A DNA stretch of 45,290 bases. Source: JASFBA01 sp036172265 (GTDB taxonomy: Bacteria; Chloroflexota; Chloroflexia; DTKN01). A model generated the notes under the pieces. The model saw only the letters and a list, made by a program, of their open reading frames with translations. It did not search any database and was not told where the DNA came from. The stretch lies in NCBI GenBank assembly GCA_036172265.1, contig JASFBA010000098.1, forward strand, positions 1 through 45,290, given 5' to 3'. The translations under genes and the position numbers were made by a program. Positions 28,313 through 36,575 of the stretch are shown here, piece by piece (positions within the stretch are counted from its first letter, which is position 1; each line of letters begins with the position of its first letter).

Positions 28313-29449
28313 ATGTCGTCCCCCGAGGGCCGGGTGCTGCTTCCTGCCGAGGTCTGCACCGAAGTAGGCCGGCGGCTTCTTGCCTGGGCCGAGAAAGCCC
28401 TGACCCCGTTCCCTTGGCGCGGCGAACGCGACCCCTACTGCATTTGGGTCTCCGAGGTGATGCTCCAGCAGACCCGCCGGGAGACGGCCGTTCCCTACTA
28501 CCGGCGTTTTCTGGAGCGTTTCCCCACGGTGGAAACGCTGGCCGCCTCCAACCTGGAAGAAGTGCTCAAGGTCTGGGAGGGCCTGGGTTACTACGCCCGG
28601 GCCCGGTCGCTCCATGCGGCGGCCCGTCGGGTGGTGGAAGACTTCGGCGGCAGGTTGCCGGCAAGCCGCCGTTCCCTTCTCTCCTTACCCGGCATCGGCC
28701 CCTACACCGCTGGGGCGATCCTGAGCCTGGCTTTTGGGCAGGACGAACCGGTGTTGGACGGCAACGTCCGCCGGGCGCTCTGTCGGCTGGCACAGGTGGA
28801 GGGGGACCCCCGCCGGCCGGCCGTGGAGCGCGATCTATGGGCCACGGCACGGGCGCTCCTCGTCTCCGGCCAGGCCGGCCGCAGTAACGAGGCCCTGATG
28901 GAACTAGGGGCGACGCTCTGCCTGCCGCGCCGCCCCCGCTGTTCCTGCTGCCCTCTGGACGACCTCTGCCGGGCCCATCAGGAGGGAGTAGAAGAAACTT
29001 TGCCCCGACGCTATCCGCGCCCCCCCTTGCCCCATCGCCAGGTGACTGCCGCTGTGATCTGGCAGGAGGGTCGGGTACTTCTGGCACAGCGCCGCCCAGA
29101 TGACTTTTTAGGCGGACTCTGGGAGTTTCCCGGGGGCACCCGCGAGGAGGGGGAAACGCTGGAGGCCTGCCTGGGGCGAGAGATTGCCGAGGAACTAGGA
29201 CTGGAGATCGAGGTGGGCCCGCTTCTAGCCGTCCTGCCGCACGCCTACACCCACTTTCGCCTCTCCTTGCACGTCTTCCTCTGCCGGCAGGTGGCCGGCC
29301 GGCCCCAGGCTCTGGGTTGTGCCGACTGGCGCTGGGTCACCCTGGAGGAAGCAGGCCACCTGCCGATGTCGGCCCTGGACCGTCGTATCGTGCAGATTCT
29401 ACAGGAAAAGGGCTTTCCGTGGAACTTTTTAGCACCTTTTCACGTTTAG
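28313..29449 (+). CDS. mutY: Adenine DNA glycosylase MutY with a C-terminal NUDIX domain
   Basis: A 378-residue repair enzyme that removes adenine paired with 8-oxoguanine. WVSEVMLQQTR holds the catalytic Glu, and LPGIGPYTAGAILSLAFGQDEPVLDGNVRR has the helix-hairpin-helix and the catalytic Asp (near residue 145). CLPRRPRCSCCPLDDLC gives the C-x6-C-x2-C-x5-C [4Fe-4S] site. The C-terminal part is a NUDIX-fold 8-oxoG recognition domain, GGTREEGETLEACLGREIAEELGLEI, retaining the NUDIX box residues, so a second hydrolase activity is not ruled out. The gene is followed by a strong terminator. Confidence 0.95.
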   Translation: MSSPEGRVLLPAEVCTEVGRRLLAWAEKALTPFPWRGERDPYCIWVSEVMLQQTRRETAVPYYRRFLERFPTVETLAASNLEEVLKVWEGLGYYARARSLHAAARRVVEDFGGRLPASRRSLLSLPGIGPYTAGAILSLAFGQDEPVLDGNVRRALCRLAQVEGDPRRPAVERDLWATARALLVSGQAGRSNEALMELGATLCLPRRPRCSCCPLDDLCRAHQEGVEETLPRRYPRPPLPHRQVTAAVIWQEGRVLLAQRRPDDFLGGLWEFPGGTREEGETLEACLGREIAEELGLEIEVGPLLAVLPHAYTHFRLSLHVFLCRQVAGRPQALGCADWRWVTLEEAGHLPMSALDRRIVQILQEKGFPWNFLAPFHV

Positions 29450-29485
29450 TTTAATGAAACCCCCTATATCCCCTCTCTCTCTCCT

Positions 29486-29525
29486 GCCTCTCCGTCGTGC
29501 CGGGGCGACGGAGAGGCGACTTTTT
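29486..29525 (+). terminator. Rho-independent terminator after mutY
   Basis: A perfect 12-bp stem GCCTCTCCGTCG (29486-29497) and CGACGGAGAGGC (29506-29517) with an eight-base loop, followed by GAC and five Ts. Confidence 0.9.
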
Positions 29526-29605
29526 AATCCCTGTCTTTTATCCACTTCTCGGGCTCGCAAGACACCACACTGCCACGGGTCGGTCCGATTCGGGCCGTTC
29601 GTGCA

Positions 29606-29626
29606 GGGGCGGGGTAACCCCGCCCC
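29606..29626. repeat. Perfect GC-rich palindrome in the intergenic region
   Basis: GGGGCGGGG, three bases, CCCCGCCCC: a 9-bp perfect hairpin. A variant (GCAGGGGCGGGTT...AACCC...CCCTG) lies in the fhs leader near 10005-10030, so this is probably a dispersed REP-like palindrome. Confidence 0.55.
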
Positions 29627-29740
29627 CATACGTATCAAGGACAAGCGGGACAAGCAGAGCGCAGCGACGGTACGCTCCGGCGAATCGGGCCTGCTTCTCC
29701 TTTTCCTTCGCCTATCTCGCCCGATGACCATCCTACCCCA

Positions 29741-30300
29741 AGGCAGGAGACCGGAGTTCCTTCCCCTGGATGGGAGAGGTCAGGAGGGATAGAAGGGCAG
29801 GCGGCGTCGCACTTCCCCTCTAGCCCCAAGGCAGGAGACCGGGGTCCCCCTCCCCCTGGACGGGGGAGGTCAGAAGGGGGAGAAGAGAAGCCGGCGTCGC
29901 TCTTCCCCCTCCCCTAGCCCCCAAGGCAGGAGAGCGGAGTCCCTCCCCCTGGATGGGGGAGGTCAGAAGGGGGTGAAGGGCTGCCGGCGTCGCTCTTCCC
30001 CCTCCCCTAGCCCCCAAGGCAGGAGAGCGGAGTCCCTCCCCCTGGATGGGGGAGGTCAGGAGGGGGTGAAAGGCTGTCGGCGTCGCTCTTCCCCTGGCCA
30101 CCAGGGGAGGGGAACAGGGTAGGAGAGCGGAGTCCCTCCCCCTGGATGGGGGAGGTCAGGAGGGGGTGAAAGGCTGCCGGCGTCGCTCTTCCCCCTCCCC
30201 TAGCCCCCAAGGCAGGAGAGCGGAGTCCCTCCCCCTGGATGGGGGAGGTCAGAAGGGGGTGAAGGGCTGCCGGCGTCGCCCTTACCCCTCCGCGCTGTTT
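29741..30300. repeat. Six tandem copies of a unit of about 93 bp
   Basis: Copies begin at about 29741, 29829, 29924, 30017, 30117 and 30210 (AGGCAGGAGA or similar). Each contains the hairpin CCTCCCCC-TGGAT-GGGGGAGG or a close variant, then a CGGCGTCGC stretch and a C-rich run. Copies 3-6 are nearly identical; the first two diverge more, and copy 5 carries a small rearrangement. Unit lengths are 88-100 bp. The minus strand reads through with a repetitive frame (SPIQGEG per unit), which is a by-product of the repeat, not a gene. It is noncoding and lies between mutY and pgk. Confidence 0.85.
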
Positions 30301-30364
30301 CACCCTCGCACGGCCCCAAGGTATGGGTAATAGTGAGCCTTTTAATCCCCCCGGACGCGGGAAA

Positions 30365-30393
30365 TTGACCAAAGGCTCCCATCGTGGTAAAAT
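30365..30393 (+). promoter_or_regulatory. pgk promoter
   Basis: TTGACC (30365-30370), a 17-base spacer and TAAAAT (30388-30393), 27 bases before the pgk start, in an AT-rich patch just after the repeats. Confidence 0.7.
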
Positions 30394-30419
30394 AAAACCA
30401 ACGAGAGATGGAGGATGTT

Positions 30420-31598
30420 ATGCCCAAGAAGACGGTCCGTGACATCGAAGTTCGGGGGAAACGCGCCCTGGTACGGGTGGATTTCAACGTGCCCCTTCAG
30501 GAGGGGCAAGTAGGAGATGACACCCGCATCCGCGCCGCTTTGCCGACCATTTCCTACTTGCTGGAACACGGGGCCGCCGTTGTGCTTATGTCCCACCTGG
30601 GCCGGCCGAAGGGTGTGGACGACAAGTTGCGCCTGGCACCGGTGGGGAAGCGTCTAAGCCAACTCCTCGGCCGGCCGGTACGCACCCTCCTCGATTGCAT
30701 CGGCCCGGAAGTGGAGGAGGTCATCCGGGCGATGCAGCCTGGTGAAGTTGTTCTCCTGGAGAACCTCCGCTTTCACCCCGAGGAGGAGAAAAACGACCCC
30801 GACTTTGCCCGAAGGCTGGCCAGCCTGGGCGATTTTTACGTCAACGATGCCTTTGGCACGGCCCACCGGGCCCACGCCTCGACCGAGGGCGTGGCCCATT
30901 ACCTTCCGGCCGTGGCCGGCCTGCTGATGGAACGGGAATTGGAAGCCCTGGGCAAAGCCCTGCAGGATCCTGAACACCCCTTTGTCGTCATCCTGGGTGG
31001 GGCCAAGGTCTCGGACAAGATCGGGGTCATCCGTAACCTCCTCCGCCGGGCCGATACCTTGCTCATCGGCGGCGGCATGGCCAATACCTTCCTCAAGGTC
31101 CAGGGCTATGCGGTCGGGGATTCCCTGGTGGAGGATGAGGCGCTGGAGACGGCTCGGGAACTCCTCTCCCAGGCCCAGGCCTCGGGGGTGGGCTTTTACC
31201 TGCCGACAGATGTCGTCATTGCCGAGCGCTTCGCCGCCGATGCTGTGTCCCAGGTTGTCCCAGTGGAGCAGGTGCCGGCCGGCTGGCGCATCCTGGACAT
31301 CGGCCCGCGTACCGCGGAGGCTTTCCGCCGGGCCCTCCAGGGGGCCCGCCTGGTGGTGTGGAATGGCCCGATGGGAGTCTTTGAATTCCCGGCCTTTGCC
31401 GAGGGCACCCGAGCGGTGGCTCAGGCCGTGGCCGAGTGCGGAGCCTTTAGCGTCGTCGGCGGGGGGGATTCGGTCGCAGCCCTCCAGCAACTGGGCCTGG
31501 CCGAGCGCATCGGCCACCTCTCCACCGGCGGCGGGGCCAGCCTGGAGTTCCTTGAAGGAAGACCGCTGCCCGGCGTGGAAATTCTGCTGGATCGCTAG
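30420..31598 (+). CDS. pgk: Phosphoglycerate kinase
   Basis: A 392-residue glycolytic enzyme that transfers a phosphate from 1,3-bisphosphoglycerate to ADP. The ATG at 30420 (MPKKTV) has GGAGG seven bases upstream; the longer frame begins inside the ribosome site. GKRALVRVDFNVPL is the PGK signature, VVLMSHLGRP is the substrate loop, VNDAFGTAHRAHAST follows, and GGAKVSDKIGVI and WNGPMGVFEFPAFAEGT mark the nucleotide domain. GGGDSVAAL and STGGGASLEFLEG are the usual C-terminal motifs. No other glycolytic gene is adjacent; it heads a run with murB and a UroD-family gene. Confidence 0.97.
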   Translation: MPKKTVRDIEVRGKRALVRVDFNVPLQEGQVGDDTRIRAALPTISYLLEHGAAVVLMSHLGRPKGVDDKLRLAPVGKRLSQLLGRPVRTLLDCIGPEVEEVIRAMQPGEVVLLENLRFHPEEEKNDPDFARRLASLGDFYVNDAFGTAHRAHASTEGVAHYLPAVAGLLMERELEALGKALQDPEHPFVVILGGAKVSDKIGVIRNLLRRADTLLIGGGMANTFLKVQGYAVGDSLVEDEALETARELLSQAQASGVGFYLPTDVVIAERFAADAVSQVVPVEQVPAGWRILDIGPRTAEAFRRALQGARLVVWNGPMGVFEFPAFAEGTRAVAQAVAECGAFSVVGGGDSVAALQQLGLAERIGHLSTGGGASLEFLEGRPLPGVEILLDR

Positions 31599-31608
31599 AG
31601 ATACCCGG

Positions 31609-32694
31609 ATGGGCCGGCCCCCCTTTCCGTTCCAAGAAAACGTCCCCCTCTCTTCCCGTACGACCATCGGTCTGGGCGGGCCGGCCCGCTTCTTCTTTTC
31701 CGCTACGGGGGTGGAAGAAATTCGCCAGGCCCTGGATTGGGCTCGCGATGAAAGCCTGCCCGTCCACATCCTAGGGGGAGGTTCGAACACAATTTTCGCC
31801 GATGAGGGCTACCCCGGCCTGGTCCTGCACATAGCCCTGCGGGGATTGGAGTTCCGCGAAGCGGGGGAATGGATAGAGGTAACGGCGGCGGCCGGCGAGG
31901 TCTGGGACGACTTTGTCCGCGTCTGTGTGGAGCGCGGACTGGGCGGAATCGAATGTCTCTCCGGCATCCCCGGCCAGGTCGGGGCGACGCCGGTGCAGAA
32001 CGCGGGAGCCTACGGCCAGGAGGTGGCTGAGACCATCATCGCCCTCGTCGCCCTGGACCGATGGACGCTCCAGGAGGTGCGCTTCTCCGGTGCGGAGTGC
32101 GGCTTTTCCTATCGCCGCAGCCGCTTCAAGGAAGAACGCGGCCGCTATGTGATCACCTCGGTGACCTATCGCCTGGCGGTGGATGGCCGGCCGGTGGTAC
32201 GTTACGCCGAGCTACGGCGCTACCTGGAGGAACGTGTGGACCTCGCCACCCTGGGGAGCGGCCGGCCGGCCCTCCAGGCGGTGCGGGAGGCGGTGCTGAC
32301 CCTGCGCCGGGCCAAGTCTATGCTCGTGGACCCGGCCGACCCCCATTCCCGTTCGGCTGGCTCCTTCTTTCTCAACCCGACCCTGCCCCCCGACCGGGCA
32401 CGCCGGCTGGAAGAGCGCTGGCGGGCACTGGGGGGAAAAGGACCGCTGCCCCTTTTCCCCGTGGCCGAAGGGATCCGGATCCCGGCGGCCTGGCTGGTGG
32501 AGCAGGCCGGCTTCCCCCGGGGCTATCGGCGCGGCGGCGTGGGGCTTTCGGCCCACCACGCCCTGGCCCTGGTCAACTACGGGGGGACGACAGAGGAACT
32601 CCTGGCCTTGGCGGAGGAGATTCGTGAAAGGGTCTATGCCCGCTTCGGCCTCTGGCTGGAGGTGGAACCGGAGGTCGTGAAAGGAGGCCGGTGA
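31609..32694 (+). CDS. murB: UDP-N-acetylenolpyruvoylglucosamine reductase
   Basis: A 361-residue flavoenzyme that reduces UDP-GlcNAc-enolpyruvate to UDP-MurNAc for peptidoglycan synthesis. The chosen ATG (31609) is 10 bases after pgk. Its ribosome site is weak, but the protein begins just before the conserved LSSRTTIGLGGPARFFF. HILGGGSNTIFADEGYPGLVL, LSGIPGQVGATPVQNAGAYGQEV and RSAGSFFLNP (catalytic Ser) are diagnostic. The length and Tyr-Arg spacing (SYRRSRFK) fit the E. coli-like type I MurB. Peptidoglycan synthesis is thus supported in this organism, although peptidoglycan is scarce in some Chloroflexota. Confidence 0.95.
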   Translation: MGRPPFPFQENVPLSSRTTIGLGGPARFFFSATGVEEIRQALDWARDESLPVHILGGGSNTIFADEGYPGLVLHIALRGLEFREAGEWIEVTAAAGEVWDDFVRVCVERGLGGIECLSGIPGQVGATPVQNAGAYGQEVAETIIALVALDRWTLQEVRFSGAECGFSYRRSRFKEERGRYVITSVTYRLAVDGRPVVRYAELRRYLEERVDLATLGSGRPALQAVREAVLTLRRAKSMLVDPADPHSRSAGSFFLNPTLPPDRARRLEERWRALGGKGPLPLFPVAEGIRIPAAWLVEQAGFPRGYRRGGVGLSAHHALALVNYGGTTEELLALAEEIRERVYARFGLWLEVEPEVVKGGR

Positions 32695-33683
32695 TGGGGC
32701 GGATGAGCAAGTGGAAACGCCTGGAGGCGACGATAGCCGGAGAGGCGGTGGACCGGCCGGCCATCTCCCTCTGGCGGCATTTTCCCGGCGACGACCAGCG
32801 GGCCGAAGAACTGGCCCGCTCCACCCTGGACTTTCAGCGTGCCTATGACTTTGACTTCATCAAATGTATGCCTTCCAGTAACTACTGCCTCCTGGATTGG
32901 GGGGCCGAATCGCGCTACCTGGGCCACGAGGAGGGGGTACGGGCGTGGGGGCGGCGGGTCATCCAGTCTCCGGAGGACTGGACGCGCCTGCCGATTTTGG
33001 ACGTGCGAAAGGGCTTGCTTGGCGAGAGCCTGCGGGCGCTTTCCCTGATCGGCCGGGCAGTCGGGGAAGAGGTGCCCTTTATCCAGACCATCTTCAGCCC
33101 CCTGGCTCAGGCCAAAAACCTGGCCGGGGAGCGCCTGTTAGCCGACTTGCGGCAGCATCCCGAAGCGGTCCGGGCCGGCCTGGAGACGATCGCCGAGACC
33201 ACGGTGCGCTACATCGAGGCGGCGCGTGCCACCGGCATCGCCGGAATCTTCCTAGCCCTGCAGCACTCCACCTACGACCTCCTGAGCGAGGCCGAATACC
33301 GGGAATTCGGCCGGCCCTACGACCTGCGCCTCCTGGAGGCCGCTCAGGGCCTCCCTTTCAACGTGCTTCACCTGCACGGCCATAACGTCATGTTGGACCT
33401 GGTGGCCGATTACCCGGTGCAGGTCCTCAACTGGCACGATCGAGAGACCCCGCCCTCCTTACGCGAGGCCCTGGCGCGCTTCCCAGGGGCGCTTCTGGGC
33501 GGATTGCACCGGCTGGAGACGATGGTGCGGGGGACACCGGAGGAAGTACAGGGCGAGGTAGAGGAGGCTCTGGAACAGACGGCCGGCCGGCGGCTCATCC
33601 TCGGCACCGGCTGTGTCCTTTTCTTGACCACCCCCTTGGGGAACATCCGCGCGGCACGGGAGGCGGTCGAACGGTTACGATAG
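32694..33683 (+). CDS. Uroporphyrinogen decarboxylase family protein (not HemE)
   Basis: A 329-residue TIM-barrel protein. I start it at ATG 32694, five bases after AAAGGAGG; a GTG three bases earlier is also possible. The family is seen from SKWKRLEATIAGEAVDRPAISLWRHFPGDD and the C-terminal LLGGLHRLETMVRGTPEEVQGEVEEALE. HLHGHN (near residue 225) and GTGCVL (near 305) sit where methylcobamide:CoM methyltransferases of the MtaA/UroD family hold metal ligands. The HemE N-terminal motif (RQAGRYLP type) is missing. A corrinoid-linked methyltransferase or unknown role is more likely than heme synthesis. No corrinoid protein gene adjoins it. Confidence 0.75.
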   Translation: MGRMSKWKRLEATIAGEAVDRPAISLWRHFPGDDQRAEELARSTLDFQRAYDFDFIKCMPSSNYCLLDWGAESRYLGHEEGVRAWGRRVIQSPEDWTRLPILDVRKGLLGESLRALSLIGRAVGEEVPFIQTIFSPLAQAKNLAGERLLADLRQHPEAVRAGLETIAETTVRYIEAARATGIAGIFLALQHSTYDLLSEAEYREFGRPYDLRLLEAAQGLPFNVLHLHGHNVMLDLVADYPVQVLNWHDRETPPSLREALARFPGALLGGLHRLETMVRGTPEEVQGEVEEALEQTAGRRLILGTGCVLFLTTPLGNIRAAREAVERLR

Positions 33684-33729
33684 CACCGATTGTGCCGACT
33701 GCATCTCCCATGGCGAAAATCCCCCCAAA

Positions 33730-33765
33730 AGTACTATTGACTTCCTATCGGCCTGGGTGTAAAGT
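33730..33765 (+). promoter_or_regulatory. Protease-gene promoter sharing an operator element with the surface-protein operon
   Basis: TTGACT (33737-33742), a 17-base spacer and TAAAGT (33760-33765). The upstream edge AGTACTATTGAC (33730-33741) is identical, base for base, to the minus strand at 2362-2373 in the surface-protein promoter. The transcript would carry a leader of about 125 nt, which contains GCACC/GGTGC around a 19-base loop. The gap 33684-33894 holds this promoter and leader only. Confidence 0.65.
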
Positions 33766-33894
33766 GAATGCTAGAATCCCCCGGTATAGGTCTGGTTCGA
33801 AGTGTACGGAGGTGGCCTATGCACCTGCTTCCCTGACGGTTGGGGGTGCGTCGGAAAGTGCTTGTATGGGTCTGAAACAGGAGGAATGGCAAAA

Positions 33895-35376
33895 ATGAAA
33901 AAGCGATGGGTGGCTCTTCTCGTTGCGGTGGCGGCGCTTCTGCTTCTCGGGGGGATTCCGGCGATGGCCGGCCCATCTGCGGCGCCGGCGCCGGACGAGG
34001 TCCGAGTGAGCCAGGCGGACAACGGCCGACAGGTCGAACTTTCGGGCAGCCAGGTCCTGGTCGTCAGCCTGGAATGTAACCCCTCTACGGGCTACAGTTG
34101 GGCCGTGCAGGAGATGGACACGGCCGTCCTGCGACAGGTCGGCGACTGGGAGTGGATGCCCTCGACAGATCTGCTTGGCGCTTCCGGCACGCAAATCCTG
34201 CGTTTTGCCGGGGTTAGGGAGGGGCAAACCACGCTCCACTTGGCCTATGCCCGACCCTGGGAAAAGGGCGTGGCCCCTCTGCAGAGTTTTACCCTCCAGG
34301 TTCGGGTTCGCCAGCCCGCTCCGCTGCCGGAACAACCGAAACCGGCCCATCCGGCCAAGCCTCTTATCTCTTCCGGCGGCGGCACCACCACCCTCCCCTC
34401 TTCCTTCAACTGGTGCGCCCAGGGCAAATGCACCCCGATCCGCGACCAAGGCAACTGCGGAAGTTGCTGGGCCTTTGGCACGGTGGGACCTTTTGAATCG
34501 GCCCTGCTGATTCACGACAACGCCTCTCGAGACCTCTCCGAGCAGTACCTGGTCTCTTGCAACACCGACGGCTGGGGCTGTAACGGCGGCTGGTTCGCCC
34601 ATGACTACCACGAGTGGAAGATTCCGCCCGGGGAGCCAGCGGCCGGCGCCGTCTACGAAAACGACTTCCGTTACCAGGCCAGCGATGTGCCCTGCAACCC
34701 GCCCCATCCCCACCATGAGAGGATCGCCGACTGGGCCTACGTGGGGAATAGCAGCAGCGTGCCCTCGGTGAGTGCGATCAAGAACGCCATCTATAACTAC
34801 GGCCCTGTGGCCGCGGCGGTCTGTGTAGACAGTCGCTTCCAGGCCTACAGCGGCGGCATCTTCACCGATCCGGTGCCTTGCCGAAAGGTCAACCATGCCA
34901 TCGTCCTGGTCGGCTGGAACGATGCCGACGGCGGCTACTGGATTTTGCGCAACTCCTGGGGCACTTCCTGGGGCGAGCAGGGATATATGCGCATCGCCTA
35001 CGGCACCTCCCAGGTCGGCTATGCTGCCAACTATGTGGTCTATGGCAGCGGCGGTGGCGGCACGATGCACGTCTCGGCCATTGATATGTCGTACACGAAA
35101 AAGGGCGGGAATGTCACCGTGTACACCACCGTGACCATCGTGGATTCCGCCAATCAGCCGGTCTCCGGGGCTACCGTGTATCTGAGGATGACGCTGCCGG
35201 ATGGTTCCACGGCCAGCGGTTCCGGGGCTACTGGAAACAACGGCCAGGTTACCTTCAGCATCAAGACCCGCTTGACGGGAACCTACATTTCCGAGGTGAC
35301 CAACGTCACCCATCCCACCCTGACCTACGACCCCAGCGCCAACGCCGAGACCCGCGATAGCATCGTCGTGCCCTGA
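33895..35376 (+). CDS. Secreted papain-like (C1A) cysteine protease with an N-terminal chagasin domain
   Basis: A 493-residue protein; the start at 33895 (MKKRWVALL) is ten bases after AGGAGG and gives a clean signal peptide, cleaved near residue 25 (AMAGP). Residues about 40-138 are an inhibitor I42 (chagasin) domain: ECNPSTGYSW (62-69), FAGVREG and YARPWEKG are the three loops that plug papain-type active sites. A Pro-rich linker follows, then a C1A protease (about 165-383): Gln185, Cys191 in QGNCGSCW, His334 in VNHAIVLVGW and Asn353 in RNSWGTSWGEQG complete the catalytic set. Residues about 390-493 form an Ig-like beta domain (VTIVDSANQPVSGATVYL). The chagasin part may keep the enzyme latent. 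No classic propeptide is seen. Confidence 0.92.
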   Translation: MKKRWVALLVAVAALLLLGGIPAMAGPSAAPAPDEVRVSQADNGRQVELSGSQVLVVSLECNPSTGYSWAVQEMDTAVLRQVGDWEWMPSTDLLGASGTQILRFAGVREGQTTLHLAYARPWEKGVAPLQSFTLQVRVRQPAPLPEQPKPAHPAKPLISSGGGTTTLPSSFNWCAQGKCTPIRDQGNCGSCWAFGTVGPFESALLIHDNASRDLSEQYLVSCNTDGWGCNGGWFAHDYHEWKIPPGEPAAGAVYENDFRYQASDVPCNPPHPHHERIADWAYVGNSSSVPSVSAIKNAIYNYGPVAAAVCVDSRFQAYSGGIFTDPVPCRKVNHAIVLVGWNDADGGYWILRNSWGTSWGEQGYMRIAYGTSQVGYAANYVVYGSGGGGTMHVSAIDMSYTKKGGNVTVYTTVTIVDSANQPVSGATVYLRMTLPDGSTASGSGATGNNGQVTFSIKTRLTGTYISEVTNVTHPTLTYDPSANAETRDSIVVP

Positions 35377-35396
35377 TCCGGCCGTTTTCCGTCCCT

Positions 35397-35440
35397 GGGG
35401 GCCTCTGCCAGGCCGAAGTCTGGCAGGGGCCTCCCCTCTT
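35397..35440 (+). terminator. Terminator after the protease gene
   Basis: GGGGGCCTCTGCCAG (35397-35411) pairs with CTGGCAGGGGCCTCC (35420-35434) in a stem of about 15 pairs with an eight-base loop, followed by CCTCTTTA. A stable stem with a short T-run. Confidence 0.75.
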
Positions 35441-35488
35441 TAGCGACGCCCGTACTATCGGCAAATGGCAGGTAAATGGCCAGCGAAA

Positions 35489-35516
35489 TTGACAGCCCCG
35501 CTTTTCGAGGTACAAT
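35489..35516 (+). promoter_or_regulatory. Promoter of the EamA transporter
   Basis: A perfect TTGACA (35489-35494), a 16-base spacer and TACAAT (35511-35516). The leader to 35646 is about 120 nt and holds the palindrome at 35551-35573. Confidence 0.7.
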
Positions 35517-35550
35517 GATGCCGGTCGCCTCTGGCGGGCCTGGGTCAAGT

Positions 35551-35573
35551 AGGGCGACCTGCCGGGTCGCCCT
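35551..35573. repeat. Palindromic element AGGGCGACC/GGTCGCCCT in the EamA leader
   Basis: A perfect 9-bp stem with a five-base loop. Similar in form to 7986-8016, so probably a REP-like repeat. Confidence 0.5.
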
Positions 35574-35645
35574 GCGGGTCGTCCCCGGACCCTTCAGCGA
35601 CGACCTCGAACCGCTGCCAGGCAAGTTATTACCACGGAGGAGGAT

Positions 35646-36575
35646 TTGTCCGACCCTCTGTCATCTTCGAAGACAGCCGGCCTCCTCTGGGCCCTGATCG
35701 CCGCTGCCCTGGGGGGCACCGTCGGCATTGCCGGCAAGTGGCTGCTCCTCTACCAGGCCGGCCCTCTGCCGATTTCAGCCCTGCGGACCGCTATCGCGGC
35801 GGCGAGCCTGGCCGTAGCCCTCTTCCTCTTCCGAAGGTCGGCTCTGGACCTGGATCGAGGCGACCTGCTTTTCTTCGCCCTTTACGGCCTGGTGGGCGTG
35901 GCCGGCATGTACCTCCTCTACATCCTGGCCGTGATGGAAATCGGGGCAACCTTAGCCACGGCCCTTTTCTACACCTACCCGACCGCGGCCACTCTCCTGG
36001 CAGCGCTTTTCCTGAAGGAACGCCTGACCTGGCGCAAAGCCCTCCCTCTGCCGATAACTTTCCTCGGCTGCATCCTGGCCGTCGGGGTAGGAAGCGGGGG
36101 AGGACTCGAGTGGCGGCCGGCCGGCATCGCCTTCGCCCTCCTGGCCGCCACCGCCTTCGCCCTTTACCCCCTCCTGGCCCGTCGGGCTCTGGTCCGGTAC
36201 TCTCACTGGACCACGCTCTTCTACTCCCTCCTCTTCGGTGCCCTCTGGCTCAACCTCCTCTGGGGAACGCTCTGTCCTTTCCTATCGGCCGACGGCCGCT
36301 TCTGCGGAACACCCCCGCCGCCGAATGGGAACTCCTCCCCTTTCTGGGGCGGTCTCCTCTACCTTGCCCTCTTCGCCACAATAGGCTTGTACCTGGCTGA
36401 CCTCCAGGCCATCCGCCGGCTGGAGGTACGCCAAGTCGGGCTGATCGGCACCCTGGAACCCCTGATCACCGGCCTCCTGGCTTATCTGATTTTCCGGGAA
36501 CAGTTCACCCCCCTCCAATGGGTGGGGGCGGCCCTCATCCTCTCCGGGGTGGGCTGGTTGCAGTGGGAAAGGTAG
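35646..36575 (+). CDS. EamA/DMT-superfamily membrane transporter
   Basis: A 309-residue protein with about ten hydrophobic helices in two EamA repeats, the drug/metabolite transporter plan. The start is a TTG at 35646 close behind GGAGGAGG. WALIAAALGGTVGIAGKWLLL opens helix 1, and LEVRQVGLIGTLEPLITGLLAYLIFREQFTPLQWVGAALILSGVGWLQ is the diagnostic C-terminal end (PLITG...RE). Located in the cytoplasmic membrane; substrate unknown, most often amino acids, nucleosides or other metabolites exported. It stands alone. Confidence 0.85.
   Translation: MSDPLSSSKTAGLLWALIAAALGGTVGIAGKWLLLYQAGPLPISALRTAIAAASLAVALFLFRRSALDLDRGDLLFFALYGLVGVAGMYLLYILAVMEIGATLATALFYTYPTAATLLAALFLKERLTWRKALPLPITFLGCILAVGVGSGGGLEWRPAGIAFALLAATAFALYPLLARRALVRYSHWTTLFYSLLFGALWLNLLWGTLCPFLSADGRFCGTPPPPNGNSSPFWGGLLYLALFATIGLYLADLQAIRRLEVRQVGLIGTLEPLITGLLAYLIFREQFTPLQWVGAALILSGVGWLQWER

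Noticed and set aside
29741..30300. CRISPR array
   Set aside because: Units of about 93 bp are repeated throughout; there are no short repeats with unique spacers and no cas genes.
29820..30372. Minus-strand open frames reading SPIQGEG in each repeat
   Set aside because: The frames are produced by the tandem repeat itself, have no ribosome site or conserved domain, and break between units.
33790..33805. tRNA T-loop (GGTTCGAA)
   Set aside because: No cloverleaf can be formed around it; the same word also occurs inside murB at 31782.
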